Origin: Aphrophora alni
Taxonomy: Eukaryota > Arthropoda > Insecta > Hemiptera > Aphrophoridae
NCBI GenBank assembly: GCA_963513935.1
Contig: OY740773.1
Location: 102,781,291-102,845,290 of the forward strand
DNA length: 64,000 bases
Direction: 5' to 3'
Below the pieces are notes generated by a model. It saw nothing but the letters and a program-made list of their open reading frames with translations, had not been told where the DNA came from and did no database searches. Shown here in pieces: positions 49,901-59,901 of the stretch (its first letter is position 1; each line of letters opens with the position of its first letter). The position numbers and the translations under genes were made by a program.

Positions 49901-51160
49901 TAATTAATTGTCTTCATCATCATTATTAAAAATATTAATGAAATCCTTATAAATAAACATAATAGCTACAAATGAAACGCAACTAAAATAAACGATTTAC
50001 ACTATCTCCAGGATAACTATTTAATGGGACTTTGAACTAACCAACAACTTTATCATGAGTGTAATGAAACCAAAATTCCAAAGTTATAAGGTCATAACAT
50101 AAAAATCACCCAATTAAATATATTCATTATCACCAACCAGAAACATAACCCATACCACAGTAGATATAAATATCATTCATATTTTGTATCTCCATATAAT
50201 ATAATTTGTGCAACATGAACAGCGACAGAATTCACATTATATGTCACGAGTTAAAGAAAATTTTAAAATAAAAAAGGTTTTGGGGACATTTCATTCAAAA
50301 TATTCAAGAGCCATTGTTATAGATCCAGGAAGATTGTGTTTTAAATAATTATTTCAGTGATAAGAAAACCAGTTAAGTAACTAAAATATAATATTCAAGC
50401 TTAGAAACATTGGTGACTGGGATATATAACTCTGTTTATCCCTCAATGGAATTGATTCAATATTATAAATTCATCTTTCATCCAGAATATATCCAGCTAA
50501 AATTAACCCATAAAAATTATAACTCTCACAAAATTCATTTAATGGCCATAATAACAAACTCAAAGCTATGAATGTTTTATTAACAAAAACAATATTAATA
50601 CCATTTTTTTAAACACACAATCCATCTTTAACTTTGTATCATATTCAGCCATCACTTATTCACTTCCATCACATACCTTTCATTAGTTTTTAAGATATCA
50701 CATATACTATTGCTTAGATTAAGTTTTTATAATTTTAATTCATGTTATAAAAATAACCATGGCAAGAGTTACAGACTATAGAACTTCTGAACCCTGAATT
50801 AAGAAAATGTTATTCATTTTGTAATTGAATAGTTCTAAAATAACAACGTTCAAATAAATTATCTTGTTAAAGTATATTACACATTATACAATATATAATT
50901 TTATGAGGAATAATGAATTTTAGCTTCCTGACAACATATATCGAAAATTTCTAGAACATATTTTCTACACTTAATGGGAAGATAGTCATATGGGGAATTG
51001 ACGGGGAGTTATAGGGAGATTGTAGATCCGGCCCTAAAAGGAAGTTTAGCTTATTCACATATTATATTGATTGTAACAATTAAATTTTATTTTGTTTGTT
51101 TAGGGTGCAAAAGTAGAAATTGAAGCCATCGCTATTTCTGGAACTCTTGTGGACAAATAG
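34842..51160 (+). CDS. RidA: RidA: 2-iminobutanoate/2-iminopropanoate deaminase, copy 2 (5 exons)
   Basis: Proposed join: 34842-34906, 46659-46819, 49495-49563, 49649-49704, 51104-51160. It gives 408 nt and 135 residues, the normal RidA length, with GT-AG at all junctions. The enzyme hydrolyses reactive enamine/imine products of PLP enzymes and is normally a trimer in cytosol or mitochondria. Landmarks: LIRRVIISQNAPKPVGPYSQ, VYISGVLGLDKDTMKLVPGG, IYLDDINDFASVNEKYKA, FKEPYPARSTIQV (Arg107), VEIEAIAISG (Glu122). It lies downstream of copy 1 on the same strand with identical internal exon lengths, so the pair arose by tandem duplication. A second first exon lies in intron 1. Confidence 0.95.
34907..35264. 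other. RidA copy 2 intron 1, first part
   Basis: AT-rich; nothing recognised. Confidence 0.6.
35265..36245. repeat. Foldback cluster with three related arms
   Basis: A block at 35265-35420 (CACTTATTTTCC-like start, then TTTTTCACTGAAAAATCACA) recurs inverted at 35775-35940 and again direct at 35942-36085. Between and after them lie inverted copies of CCTGACCAAACCTGTC and AAAGGTTTGGTCAGG (35550-35590, about 35650, about 36150-36195). The CCAAACCTGTC core also forms the inner hairpin of the foldback at 18.9 kb. No protein is encoded. Confidence 0.7.
36250..36271. repeat. (TA)n microsatellite
   Basis: About 11 TA units, followed by CCGGGTGTTCAAAAAGTC, a repeat-like start. Confidence 0.9.
36842..36925 (+). 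CDS. RidA: RidA copy 2, alternative exon 1b
   Basis: ATG at 36858 opens MSSLIRKVIFSKLAPMVAGS then PY, and the exon ends TACAA before the consensus donor GTAAGT. It is plainly homologous to exon 1a and has the same phase 2, so joining to exon 2 gives PYNQA where 1a gives PYSQA. The predicted alternative protein has 136 residues. A good acceptor (CTAACTTAAGTTTCAG) ends at 36841. From there the exon is 84 nt, phase 2 to 2, with no stop, so it could also be included as a 28-residue cassette. Alternative first exon is my preferred reading. Confidence 0.7.
36926..39012. other. RidA copy 2 intron 1, middle
   Basis: AT-rich; contains a CTT microsatellite (38312-38344). No further exon recognised. 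Confidence 0.6.
38312..38344. repeat. (CTT)n microsatellite
   Basis: About ten uninterrupted CTT units. Confidence 0.97.
39013..39206. repeat. 194 bp direct repeat, left copy
   Basis: Nearly identical to 40408-40601 (offset 1395 bp, very few differences). It starts CTTTCAGAAACCTT and ends TTTGATGACAAAAA. It lacks TG/CA ends and flanking duplications, so it is not a clear LTR. Confidence 0.9.
39755..40395. repeat. Diverged tandem array between the direct repeats
   Basis: At least five copies of a CTGGTnTCGTAAA...CTAATACATACTTC unit lie at about 39760, 39971, 40010, 40133 and 40329. Two are head to tail with a 39 bp period. Longer blocks around them also repeat (AAGTAGTGATTACCCGTTATC and similar). 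Satellite-like. Confidence 0.75.
40408..40601. repeat. 194 bp direct repeat, right copy
   Basis: Partner of 39013-39206. Near-identity suggests a recent duplication or an element with long direct repeats. Confidence 0.9.
40602..43858. other. RidA copy 2 intron 1, AT-rich
   Basis: No gene. About 42310-42440, read on the minus strand, ends with AATAAAGAC-like sequence and could be a LINE 3' tail, but there is no coding support. Confidence 0.5.
43859..44472. mobile_element. TTAA-flanked MITE (614 bp)
   Basis: Inverted ends GGGGAGATGACAACGAA and TTCATTGACATCTCCCC (two mismatches), flanked by TTAA at 43855-43858 and 44473-44476. TTAA target duplication fits the piggyBac superfamily, though the termini differ from those of the other piggyBac elements here. 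No transposase. Confidence 0.82.
45136..45190 (+). repeat. tRNA-derived SINE head or tRNA relic
   Basis: GTGTGGCTCAGTTGGAGTAG contains a good pol III A box (TGGCTCAGTTGG), followed by a D-arm-like AGAGCTTA. The expected B box is degenerate (CAATTCGATAATT) and no cloverleaf closes, so it is not a functional tRNA gene. Confidence 0.5.
46659..46819 (+). CDS. RidA: RidA copy 2, exon 2
   Basis: 161 nt; acceptor GTATTTCAG, donor GTACTA. It encodes QAVQVGETVYISGVLG, LDKDTMKLVPGG and the helix ending SSYSNG. Acceptor and phase accept both exon 1a and exon 1b. Confidence 0.95.
46820..49494. other. RidA copy 2 intron 2
   Basis: AT-rich; no recognised element or exon. Confidence 0.6.
49495..49563 (+). 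CDS. RidA: RidA copy 2, exon 3
   Basis: 69 nt between TTTTTCAG and GTAAGT; encodes VKTTIYLDDINDFASVNEKY then KA. Confidence 0.95.
49649..49704 (+). CDS. RidA: RidA copy 2, exon 4
   Basis: 56 nt after an 85 bp intron; encodes FKEPYPARSTIQVGKLPL, with catalytic-pocket Arg107. Donor GTTTGT is weaker than the others. Confidence 0.94.
49705..51103. other. RidA copy 2 intron 4
   Basis: AT-rich; no recognised element. Confidence 0.6.
51104..51160 (+). CDS. RidA: RidA copy 2, terminal exon 5
   Basis: Encodes GAKVEIEAIAISGTLVDK and stop TAG. The canonical A(I/V)xGxL terminus is present, unlike in copy 1. Confidence 0.95.
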   Translation, partial: GAKVEIEAIAISGTLVDK

Positions 51161-51293
51161 CAATTGAAGCTTTAAAGAGAGCAAAGCATTCATGCCAGTA
51201 AAATTGTTGAATTGAAAGAGGACTGATATCAGATATATTGTTATAGATATATAAAGTTGTTGTTGTTTTTTTTTTTTTACAATGTTTAAAGCA

Positions 51294-51347
51294 AATAAAA
51301 AGTGATATATTTTGATTATTAAAATTGGTCTATTTATTTCCAATAAA
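51294..51347 (+). terminator. Polyadenylation signals of RidA copy 2
   Basis: AATAAA at 51294-51299 and 51342-51347, 134 and 182 bp after the stop. Confidence 0.65.
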
Positions 51348-53836
51348 AATATTTGGAAAATATCTTATACACTACATTCTAAAAGTCCCTCCACACAAAA
51401 TATGTTTCAAAAAATAAAGCATGATTTGAAAAAATAAAAGGGACCTCAATCATTTTTAATCAACGTTCTACATTATTTGGTTTTTATAAAATTTAAATAG
51501 TTTGTATAATTTTTCTCCTATTAAAATTGAAATCTTATTTCTACTTCTAAATTGTAAAACTTACTGCACCCAGTCACAAATTTCAGATCTTTAATTTGTC
51601 TTGATTTTAGCATCTTTATTCCATTATTAGGCCATACTTGTGTTTTTCTTGCATTGAAGGGTTTTATAAGTACCTAACCAGGATTGCTGCTTTGTGACTT
51701 AACAGCTTTGCGTTTGAATGTGTTTTGTTTTCACGTCATGGCAACAATTTAAAAAAACACTTCATTCAAATTTATATAAGTTTATAGCTAAATCCTGACT
51801 AGTTTCAGACTACAATAATTTTATGTGTCTAGTACACTACCAGAATACACTTTATTATAGGTTTAATAAAGGGAAAGAATTAATTTGTAAAAGAACAATT
51901 TTTTATGTTAGTAAATAAAAATAACAGTCGTAATAAATATTTACTTTGAAACTACCAATGATTTAAGCTGCTAATTTTTTTCCAAAATTTTCATGTTATA
52001 TATTTTAACGATTTTATTTTTAGTTACATTCTTATTTTTATTGTATTAAACAATTGGCATTTTTAGATGTTAATATTAAAACTGGACAAAATGAGCTATT
52101 GCAGGAAAATACAGATAAATTTAATCTAAAAATCAAATTTGAAATTTGACCACCGTTTTGAATTTTTTCTGGTTAACAAAATAATGAATGATTACTAAAA
52201 CCAAGCCTAAATTCTAAAACCAAATAAAAAAAAAAATTGTTGTGTCCGAGCATTTGCTTAATACTCATAAATATTGCCTGCTTAGGCCTACAGTGAGTAA
52301 AAGATAGTGTTATAATCACTCTTATGTGTAGGGTGAGTGAACATTTTATAGTTGGGTATCACATATTTATATATTTGACCGATTTCCTTACTTAATAATT
52401 AAAGCTAACTATAAAATCCCTGGTATTTCAAGATTTTGTATTGCCCTACTAGTTTTTTTAGTAATGAAGATTTAAAATATTACTGTGAAGATAGCTGCAC
52501 CTAACAGTACTTCAAAATAAATCTATATCAAATTAAGCTGCCACTAGATGGCCGCCAACTCATAAATCTCAAATAAAGTTCCTGTTTCACTGAGAAAATT
52601 AAAAGTTCTGTAATTAATAAGAATTTGTAGTTAAAAAAAAAGACGCTAGATGGGAGGCAAATCTATACATCTGAAGAAAAGTTACCGTCTCACTGAGGAA
52701 AATGACAAGTTCTGTACTTAAATGTAACTCCCCACTTATAGTAGTTTCTACTTTTCCGCTAGATAGTGTGGTGGGATACACTAGCATAAAGTTCAACGAT
52801 TCCTATTGACCATCTGCTGGCCCTATAATGCCCACCACATCCTTACCACTGTGACCTTTTCCTAACTGACATGTCATCAAATCTGTTTCAGAAATAGTAG
52901 GGGCAACGTAGATGCATGAGACAAGACCTTCAGTAGCCCAGAAGAAGATATTGCTTGCAACCATACAGGCACAGCTATCGGCACATGGTTGCCTGTAGCA
53001 TGTCTCTTATGCATGGTTATTCCAGTTTGGAGTACACAGCAGAAGAAGATTGTTCATGTAGGGCAATCCTATATTAAAATAACTAACACGATATTTGTAA
53101 GGTACACCATCATTCAGCTACACCACACTCCAAACAGGGATCCTGCATGATCTGTTGCGAGGTTTTCCTTACCTGGATTTAAAATTAAGGAAATTATTTT
53201 ATTCTGTAGCAATCTTAACATAATGTATTTATTCTCATGAAATCTGTTTTCTAAAACCAACCATTGATTATCCTTAAAAAACTTAAGATAAGGAAATAAA
53301 ATCATTTTCATTTCTCATCAATTAAACATAGACAAATAGTAAGTGATATAGAAGGCGGCAAATTTAAAAAGCTTCCAAATGACAGTAGACTTGAAGAAGA
53401 AGATTGTTGTCTAGATGAAAAGGACACGTCCTATGCTTGTAGACTTTTTTATCAAGAAAAATCAGTTAAATCCGACTATCTAGAGTGACAGAATATATCT
53501 AAAGAAAGTTTATATATTTTGATGTAATAAAATTCAAAGTTATCATTTATAACCAACCTCTACAAAGTAATGAAGAAATTTTGAAAATATAATCCAGCAA
53601 ATTTGGTGAGACCGAATTAGTTATATTAAAACTATTAAACTCATTAAAAGTCACATCTAAATCAGAAGACCCTCATTTGCATATTAAGATATTAAGTCTA
53701 AGAGGCTATAATTAAACTATATATAATTTATTGAAGTGTTCAAGACCATTAATGAACTAATTGAATTCTGCATATTAACCTTTCACATCATTACATTTTT
53801 TATCCCATCATACTTTGGATTATAACTTTGTATTTT
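51348..53836. other. Intergenic, AT-rich, with a diverged tandem repeat
   Basis: At about 52540-52770 a unit of about 110 bp containing CTAGATGG...TCACTGAG.AAAAT.A.AAGTTCTGTA is present twice, with a third partial start (CGCTAGATAGTG). No gene seen in the rest. Confidence 0.55.
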
Positions 53837-53840
53837 ATGT

Positions 53841-54353
53841 TGTGGCCCAGCCAAGTAGCCCACCAAATAAAAACCATAATAAGTATAAATTTGGATGTAA
53901 TGGGAAGGGATTCTAAATAATAAAATATGAATTGGCACTTGCGATTTTGTTGAGCAGTGCAAGATCACGTAGAGGGGGGGGAGAGACGAGGAGTGGATGG
54001 CTTGAACCAGCGAGCCGAGCAAGAGTCTGTTCTGAGAGCCGCGAGAAGGAAGTTTAACGGCAGACCGCTACGGGACGAGGTCAGTCCATTTTCGGCCACG
54101 TGCTGTATAATTAATTGGTATGCTTTTCGGCCACTATTAAGGCTTTATCTAACCGTTATGTCTTTTTTTATAAATTATAATTATTTCTGTAATATTCTAA
54201 TTCGACGCTAAAATAAAAGAGAACATTAAATTTAACTTGCGTTGCGTGCGTTCATTAGCGTCCTAACCCGACTCCTTGGCTCATCCTGACAAGATTCGGC
54301 TAAAGTGTACGCGGTCTCCAGCCAGCTGGTCAAAAGAAGTGGAGACGGTCACA
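53841..54353. mobile_element. Solo LTR (513 bp), probably Ty3/gypsy-like
   Basis: Begins TGTGGCCCAGCC, ends GACGGTCACA (TG...CA), and is flanked by a perfect 4 bp duplication ATGT (53837-53840, 54354-54357). The interior is GC-rich compared with the flanks and contains AATAAA near 54211, fitting an LTR polyadenylation site if read on the plus strand. No internal retroelement genes, hence a solo LTR. Class by duplication length only. Confidence 0.75.
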
Positions 54354-55187
54354 ATGTTATGGGACTTAACCCAAATTTAATTATCTCAATTAATGTTTAT
54401 CGTCCCCACCAGGCTTGGGAAAAACTTACCATAAAAACCCGAGATAAGACTTGTTTTAATGTATTATTATTCTTTTAATTAAATATATTCACTATGATAG
54501 TCAATTGAACAATTAGGACAGCATATTTCACAAACTATTCTAGAGATTAGTATATAATTTTCAATTTTATTTTTTTTATTGTTATGAAATCCTGTTGTAT
54601 ATTATAATTAATGAACATTAATCAATTTCTTTTAGCGTGTAATATTGTAATTTGTATATTTGATAAGATCAAATATTCTTTGTCTCAAGACTTAATTTAT
54701 ACCTCTTTCTAGTCTTACCTGCTATCTCTTTCCTCCGGACTTCCACAGTAAACCTGCTTAGGAATTCTTGCTTGTGACGTCTTCTAAATTTGTCGGGATT
54801 ACTGTTTGTTCCTAATATCCTGCACTATTGTTTGAGATATTATCCTTTAATTGGTTATTCTTTCCATTCACAACCTAACCTACCTCTCTTCTCTAAAAGT
54901 CCATCACAGGTGGTTTCCAACCTTTTTTTTTGTATCTTTAATCTGCCAAACCTTTGAACTATACTTTTATACAATAATATAGTAGATCTATTTTTCATTC
55001 TCCTAGTTGATATTTTTATTCAAAAAGAGAGAATTCAATATAGTAATAGCTTTCTATTCCTGCACATTACATGCTCTCTGATTGCTTCATCTATTCTGTG
55101 TTATCTTTAATACCAAACATTTATATTCATGCAATGTTTTAAAACATATAATTTTTAAGTTTGAGGCTTGAACTATAATGTAAGTTA

Positions 55188-55292
55188 AACATTATGCTAT
55201 GAGAAAAAAGAAAAACAATGTTGTAATTCACAATGGTTGTGTAATAAACAACCATTGTGAATTATAAGTTTTTTTCCTCATAACATAATGTT
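55188..55292. repeat. 105 bp hairpin (inverted repeat)
   Basis: AACATTATGCTATGAG...AATTCACAATGGTTGT pairs with ACAACCATTGTGAATT...CTCATAACATAATGTT around an 8 bp loop. A tiny MITE-like foldback. Confidence 0.85.
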
Positions 55293-57000
55293 CTATATGT
55301 TGCCCATTATCGAGCATCAAGTCTTCCATTATTCTCCAATGCATTTATAGTTTGTTTTACTTAGATTTATTTCAGCAAATAATAATAAGTTGTATCCAAT
55401 AATTAAATTAAATAAACTCTTCAATATTTAGTGGTATAAGTTAGCAAAAAGTAAAAAAATTATGAATAAATACACATTTATAAACAATAGTCAAATCAGA
55501 GATGCACTTAATCAAAAAAAGGGGATTATTAAAGAAATTCTAAATGTTTAAAATCCATGTCATTATTAACTTATATTTTAATTAACTTATACATCCTAGA
55601 AGAGATTTTAATAATAACTGAAAGAAGTTAATCATTAGTAACAGAAGCATATAAGGTACCAATGGAAAAATTGAGTTCTAGAGGGTAAGGCCAAAATTAT
55701 CATTTTAAAAAAAAATTTATGAGTAACCTACCAATGAAAACAAAAATTTGTGATACTCAATTTTTGAATTTTGCTTTGATATTAAAACATTAGCTGAATA
55801 GCGGAAAAAAAAGAATTTTATGATTGGTTTGAAAGAAAGACGACATAAGTCAAATTGGTGTCTGTGAATAATATTTAAAAACAAGGGAAAGAAAAATTAA
55901 AATAGATTTCCAAAAAACATGTATTTAAAATAAATAATGTTTAGTTTTAAGATAGAATAAGTATTGAGTGAAATTTTGTGTACAGTATTTAAAAGTGAGA
56001 TTATGTGTTACTAGGTAAGAATGATTTGGACAGTGTCCATGGGACCAGAAATGTGAACGTAATTAATTGAAATATGCTGTGTTATTAGATCTGTAAATAG
56101 ACGCTTAGTTTGAGATGCTAGGAAGGAGCTCAGTGGGAAGTCGGCATCTGACATGGTCAAACGTATTTCTTATTGGTGAAAGAAATATTTTGAGAACAAT
56201 GTAGTTTATGTTTAAATGATTTTTGAACTTGAGAACAATTTAGTTAATGTCTAATAGTTGTGAGAGGGAGTTTGAGATGATTGGACGTATTTTAAGTCTA
56301 GAGACGGTGCTCGGGATAAACGAACATGATTTTCAGTAGGAATCGGACAATCTGCTTGTGCTGAAAGAGACGCTTTCAAAAAAGTGGAAACAAGATATTT
56401 TGACAAAGACCGTTGTTGGGAATGTTGTTGAATGGTGATTTCGAGAGACAGACAAGGTTTTATTTCGAACATTATGCAAACAATGACGGAATTATCATCA
56501 GGAAATTAACACAATCAGGAAATTGCAATGAACAATCTTTTCTGCAATATCAAATTGGTAACGGTTGCTATAAAGCAACAAAAATTAAATGTATAAACAA
56601 TATAGATTAATTATTGTTTGATGTATTAGTTAGTTCAATGATTTTGATATATTCTTTTTATAACTACTTTGCTATTAAAAATTTTAAAGATGCTTACAAA
56701 TAAGAATAATTTTTGTTGAGATAAAATAATTCAAAACATATTTAAAAAGAAAATAAGTCTAATTAACTCATTTTGATAAGTAATTTTCCAGAACTTGCAA
56801 CTCAATATTTAAACTAAAGTTTTAAGATTTTGAAATTAATAAAAAGTAAAATATAAAAATAAAGGTAGGATGTTTAATATAATAAATTTATGTATTTGTT
56901 TAAAAAATGAGTTTAATAAAGAATGTTTAGTTTCAGGAAAACAAATAAGGATTTCTTATTTACTGTAAACCACTGATAAGTACACTTAAAAAAGAAACAC

Positions 57001-57110
57001 GACCCTGAGAACATGTTAATTCAATTTTTTAAAAATATATTTTCAAAATTGGTAAGCTTTAAGCTTCCTGGCGCCCTTAACTGAGCAATTTCTTAAATTC
57101 TTTATGTTTC
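57001..57110 (+). repeat. Dispersed repeat, copy 2 of a pair
   Basis: Homologous, in inverse orientation, to 24600-24720; contains CTGGCGCCCTTAACTGAGCA. Confidence 0.55.
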
Positions 57111-58843
57111 AAAGTGTCAAATTAAATCACAATACCTCTTATTTAATATATTTACAAATTACTTGTAAAACATATTGGTGTACAAAAAAAGATTTGTTTA
57201 ATAATTTTTATTATTCTTTTATAAACTTTTATGTACATAAAAATTACGAATTTATAACAAGAAATTAATACTTTCCTAAATCACATTAATTTTACTATTT
57301 AATTAGAAAAGTACCATGTGTTCAAAAAGCCAATCAGCAGTAGTATACCGTACTAGGTTCTTTCGCATTGATCATGCACATAGGCATGTTATGCATAGTA
57401 TGATGATACACTCTACTGTTCTACAACATAGTATAATCAGTTTTACACATTACACAAATCTGTCATAATATATTTGTTTTATTTCAACACAGTCTAATCT
57501 ACTCATTGCGGAGAGAATTTTTGAACACTGTATAACATTTTATCAGCATAATAACAACATGATTTTCTCTAACCTATTTTAAAATAGCAACCAAGCATTT
57601 TAACACAATTGTTGATTATAAACATAGATCTAAAAGGCACATTAAAGTAATTAGTATTGAGCAATCTAAAGTGCTAAAGCAATTGTTACTTTAGTGGGAT
57701 CACAGAGTACATGGAATTGTTCATAAAAAAAAATAAATAAACTCTATTTTTGTTAACTTAAAAAGAATATTAAACTTTTACAAAGAAGATACATATTGTG
57801 ATCATAAATAGATATAGTTTTTTTAAATAATAATTTACTCGTAACAGCTAATATAATAAACTACTTTGAGTGACCGATTATTACATTCTGTTGGTAATAC
57901 AGATTATATTAAAAGTGTTGTTAATTAAATATATATTATACTGTATAAAAAAAATCAGCATTTTAGAAATCTAGTGGTATTATAAAAAGGTGGAAATGAT
58001 TGCAGGATTTTCATGATCAGGAACATGATCCTTTCTAATATCTGTCATCATGTTCTGTGTTGGAAATAGACACTGTAGATAAAATAATAATGTTTTTCAT
58101 ATTATAATAGCATCAGAGGATCAGATGTATAACAATGATATATCTTGTAATTGTAATTGTTTTGGCTCTTTTTTCGTGATGTTAGCTGAACTAAGTATTA
58201 TGAATAAAAAATAGCATACTTATTATGAAAATAATTGTATTTATTTAGAGTATTGGTCAAAAGGTGAAAGCAAATAACTGAAGCACTGAAACATTAGAAA
58301 TTTGTTAACATACAACTTCAGAGTACCAAAGTACTGAAGTTGATTATAGATTTGAATGTTTTCTTTGTTAACTTGCTCTGCTCATTTGCTAATCTTGACT
58401 TCTGGTTTTGGTAGATAAGTAGTGCAATATACAGACTGTCTATAAATAACTCTAGGACTTCAAAAGCATTTTATTAATGACATATAATATATTTAAATGA
58501 ATACATATCTTAACTCTTTGACCACCACCATGCACTACTGTACAGTTTTACTCTACACCGTCAGACTTCTGTGGGGAGGCTTGACTACCAGTGTTTCTTG
58601 TGTCATGTGTTGCTAGACCGCCAGACCAAAATGACTGGTTTTGCATAGTTATAGAAAAATATTGATAATTTCTAAAAAAATTTAAGCCGTCCCAGGATTT
58701 ATTAACACACTGTATAAAACGCAACAAAAATAATACAAATGTCCAATACATAATTGTAGGATAATTCTTTCCAGACGAAATGCATCAAATTTTGTAAAGA
58801 TTGATAAAAAAATGAAGCTCCTATGTAAGATAGATAAGGAGGC

Positions 58844-59016
58844 TCAAATACCAGCTCTCGGCAGTCTGGGGTTATACGTGCTCGGGCCAATATATCAGTT
58901 CTTGGCGGTGTACATATCACAATACATAAGCCGATATATCGGCTCTTTGCAGATATCTATTATAATGAAAAAACCGATATATCAGCACTTGGCAGTCATA
59001 GGAGCTTAGATCTTTA
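58844..59016. repeat. Minisatellite, four ~43 bp units
   Basis: Units begin near 58844, 58887, 58931 and 58974. The core is CCGATATATCAGnnCTTGGCAG with a variable spacer. A plus-strand frame runs through it only because the period has few stops. Confidence 0.85.
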
Positions 59017-59901
59017 GTTTTTGAGACAAGAATTAAAAATTTATTTGTCAACAATATCCACTCATTTATGACCTTGAATGAGAATCAAGCTTGGATTGGA
59101 AGTTAGCAATTGTATGGTGATGTCTCACCAGAAGACACAGTAGGCTACATAATTTGGTTCATTGAAATTTTTGACGTGAACATGTTTAAATGAGTCTTTA
59201 AATAATTCACCAATGACTGAAACTTTTTATGGAAAAAATAAGTTTTTGAAAGATAAGTTGCTAGGATAAAATTGTTTTGGACGAATATTTTTTATAAAAT
59301 CTGAATCTTTTATAAAATTGTGGGTTGCTATTTAAAAAAAACAATACTGACCTTCCAAAAGTCCTCTAGGTCAGAAATGAATCAACCTTTTCCCCTCTTG
59401 AAATTTTACAACTTTTGTCTGAAATATTTTTCATAATTGGATTAAGTTTGTAGTTATTTATGGTTAAATTTTTAAGTGAATGTTTGGTATATTTTCAAAC
59501 AGTGTAGGAATTTTGAAATTATATTGACAAATATGATATTTTAGAAGATTGATTCTACATAAAGTCTCTAATAAATACAACAAAATATTATATTAAGAAG
59601 TGGAATACATTGAAATATCTAAACAATTAGAGTATTGTATATTAGTTAATAAGTATATTTTTAGCTTTAACAGTTAATTTAATTAACAAATCATTCAGTA
59701 ATCTACATAAAATCAATGTTAACAGAGTTTTCTTTATAACTATATAAAAAAGGTTCCAATATTATACATAAAATGGGTTACAAAATATACAAATTAAAAG
59801 AGTATGTTATAAAATACATTCATATTTAAACCAATTTAAAAAAATTGTTAAATTTTAAAAAGAAGTTATTGGTATTTTTTTGTTAATTTACTATAACAAA
59901 T

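Larger units (their letters stand above)
54358..58840. other. Intergenic, AT-rich
   Basis: Apart from the hairpin and the dispersed repeat listed separately, no gene or recognisable element. The short frames near 56251-56610 overlap on opposite strands and have no family features. Confidence 0.5.

Noticed and set aside
53957..54211. Protein frame in the GC-rich block
   Set aside because: Lies wholly within the solo LTR; no domain.
58812..59009. Repetitive protein with IYQ-L motifs
   Set aside because: It is the 43 bp minisatellite read in one frame; periodicity at DNA level explains it.
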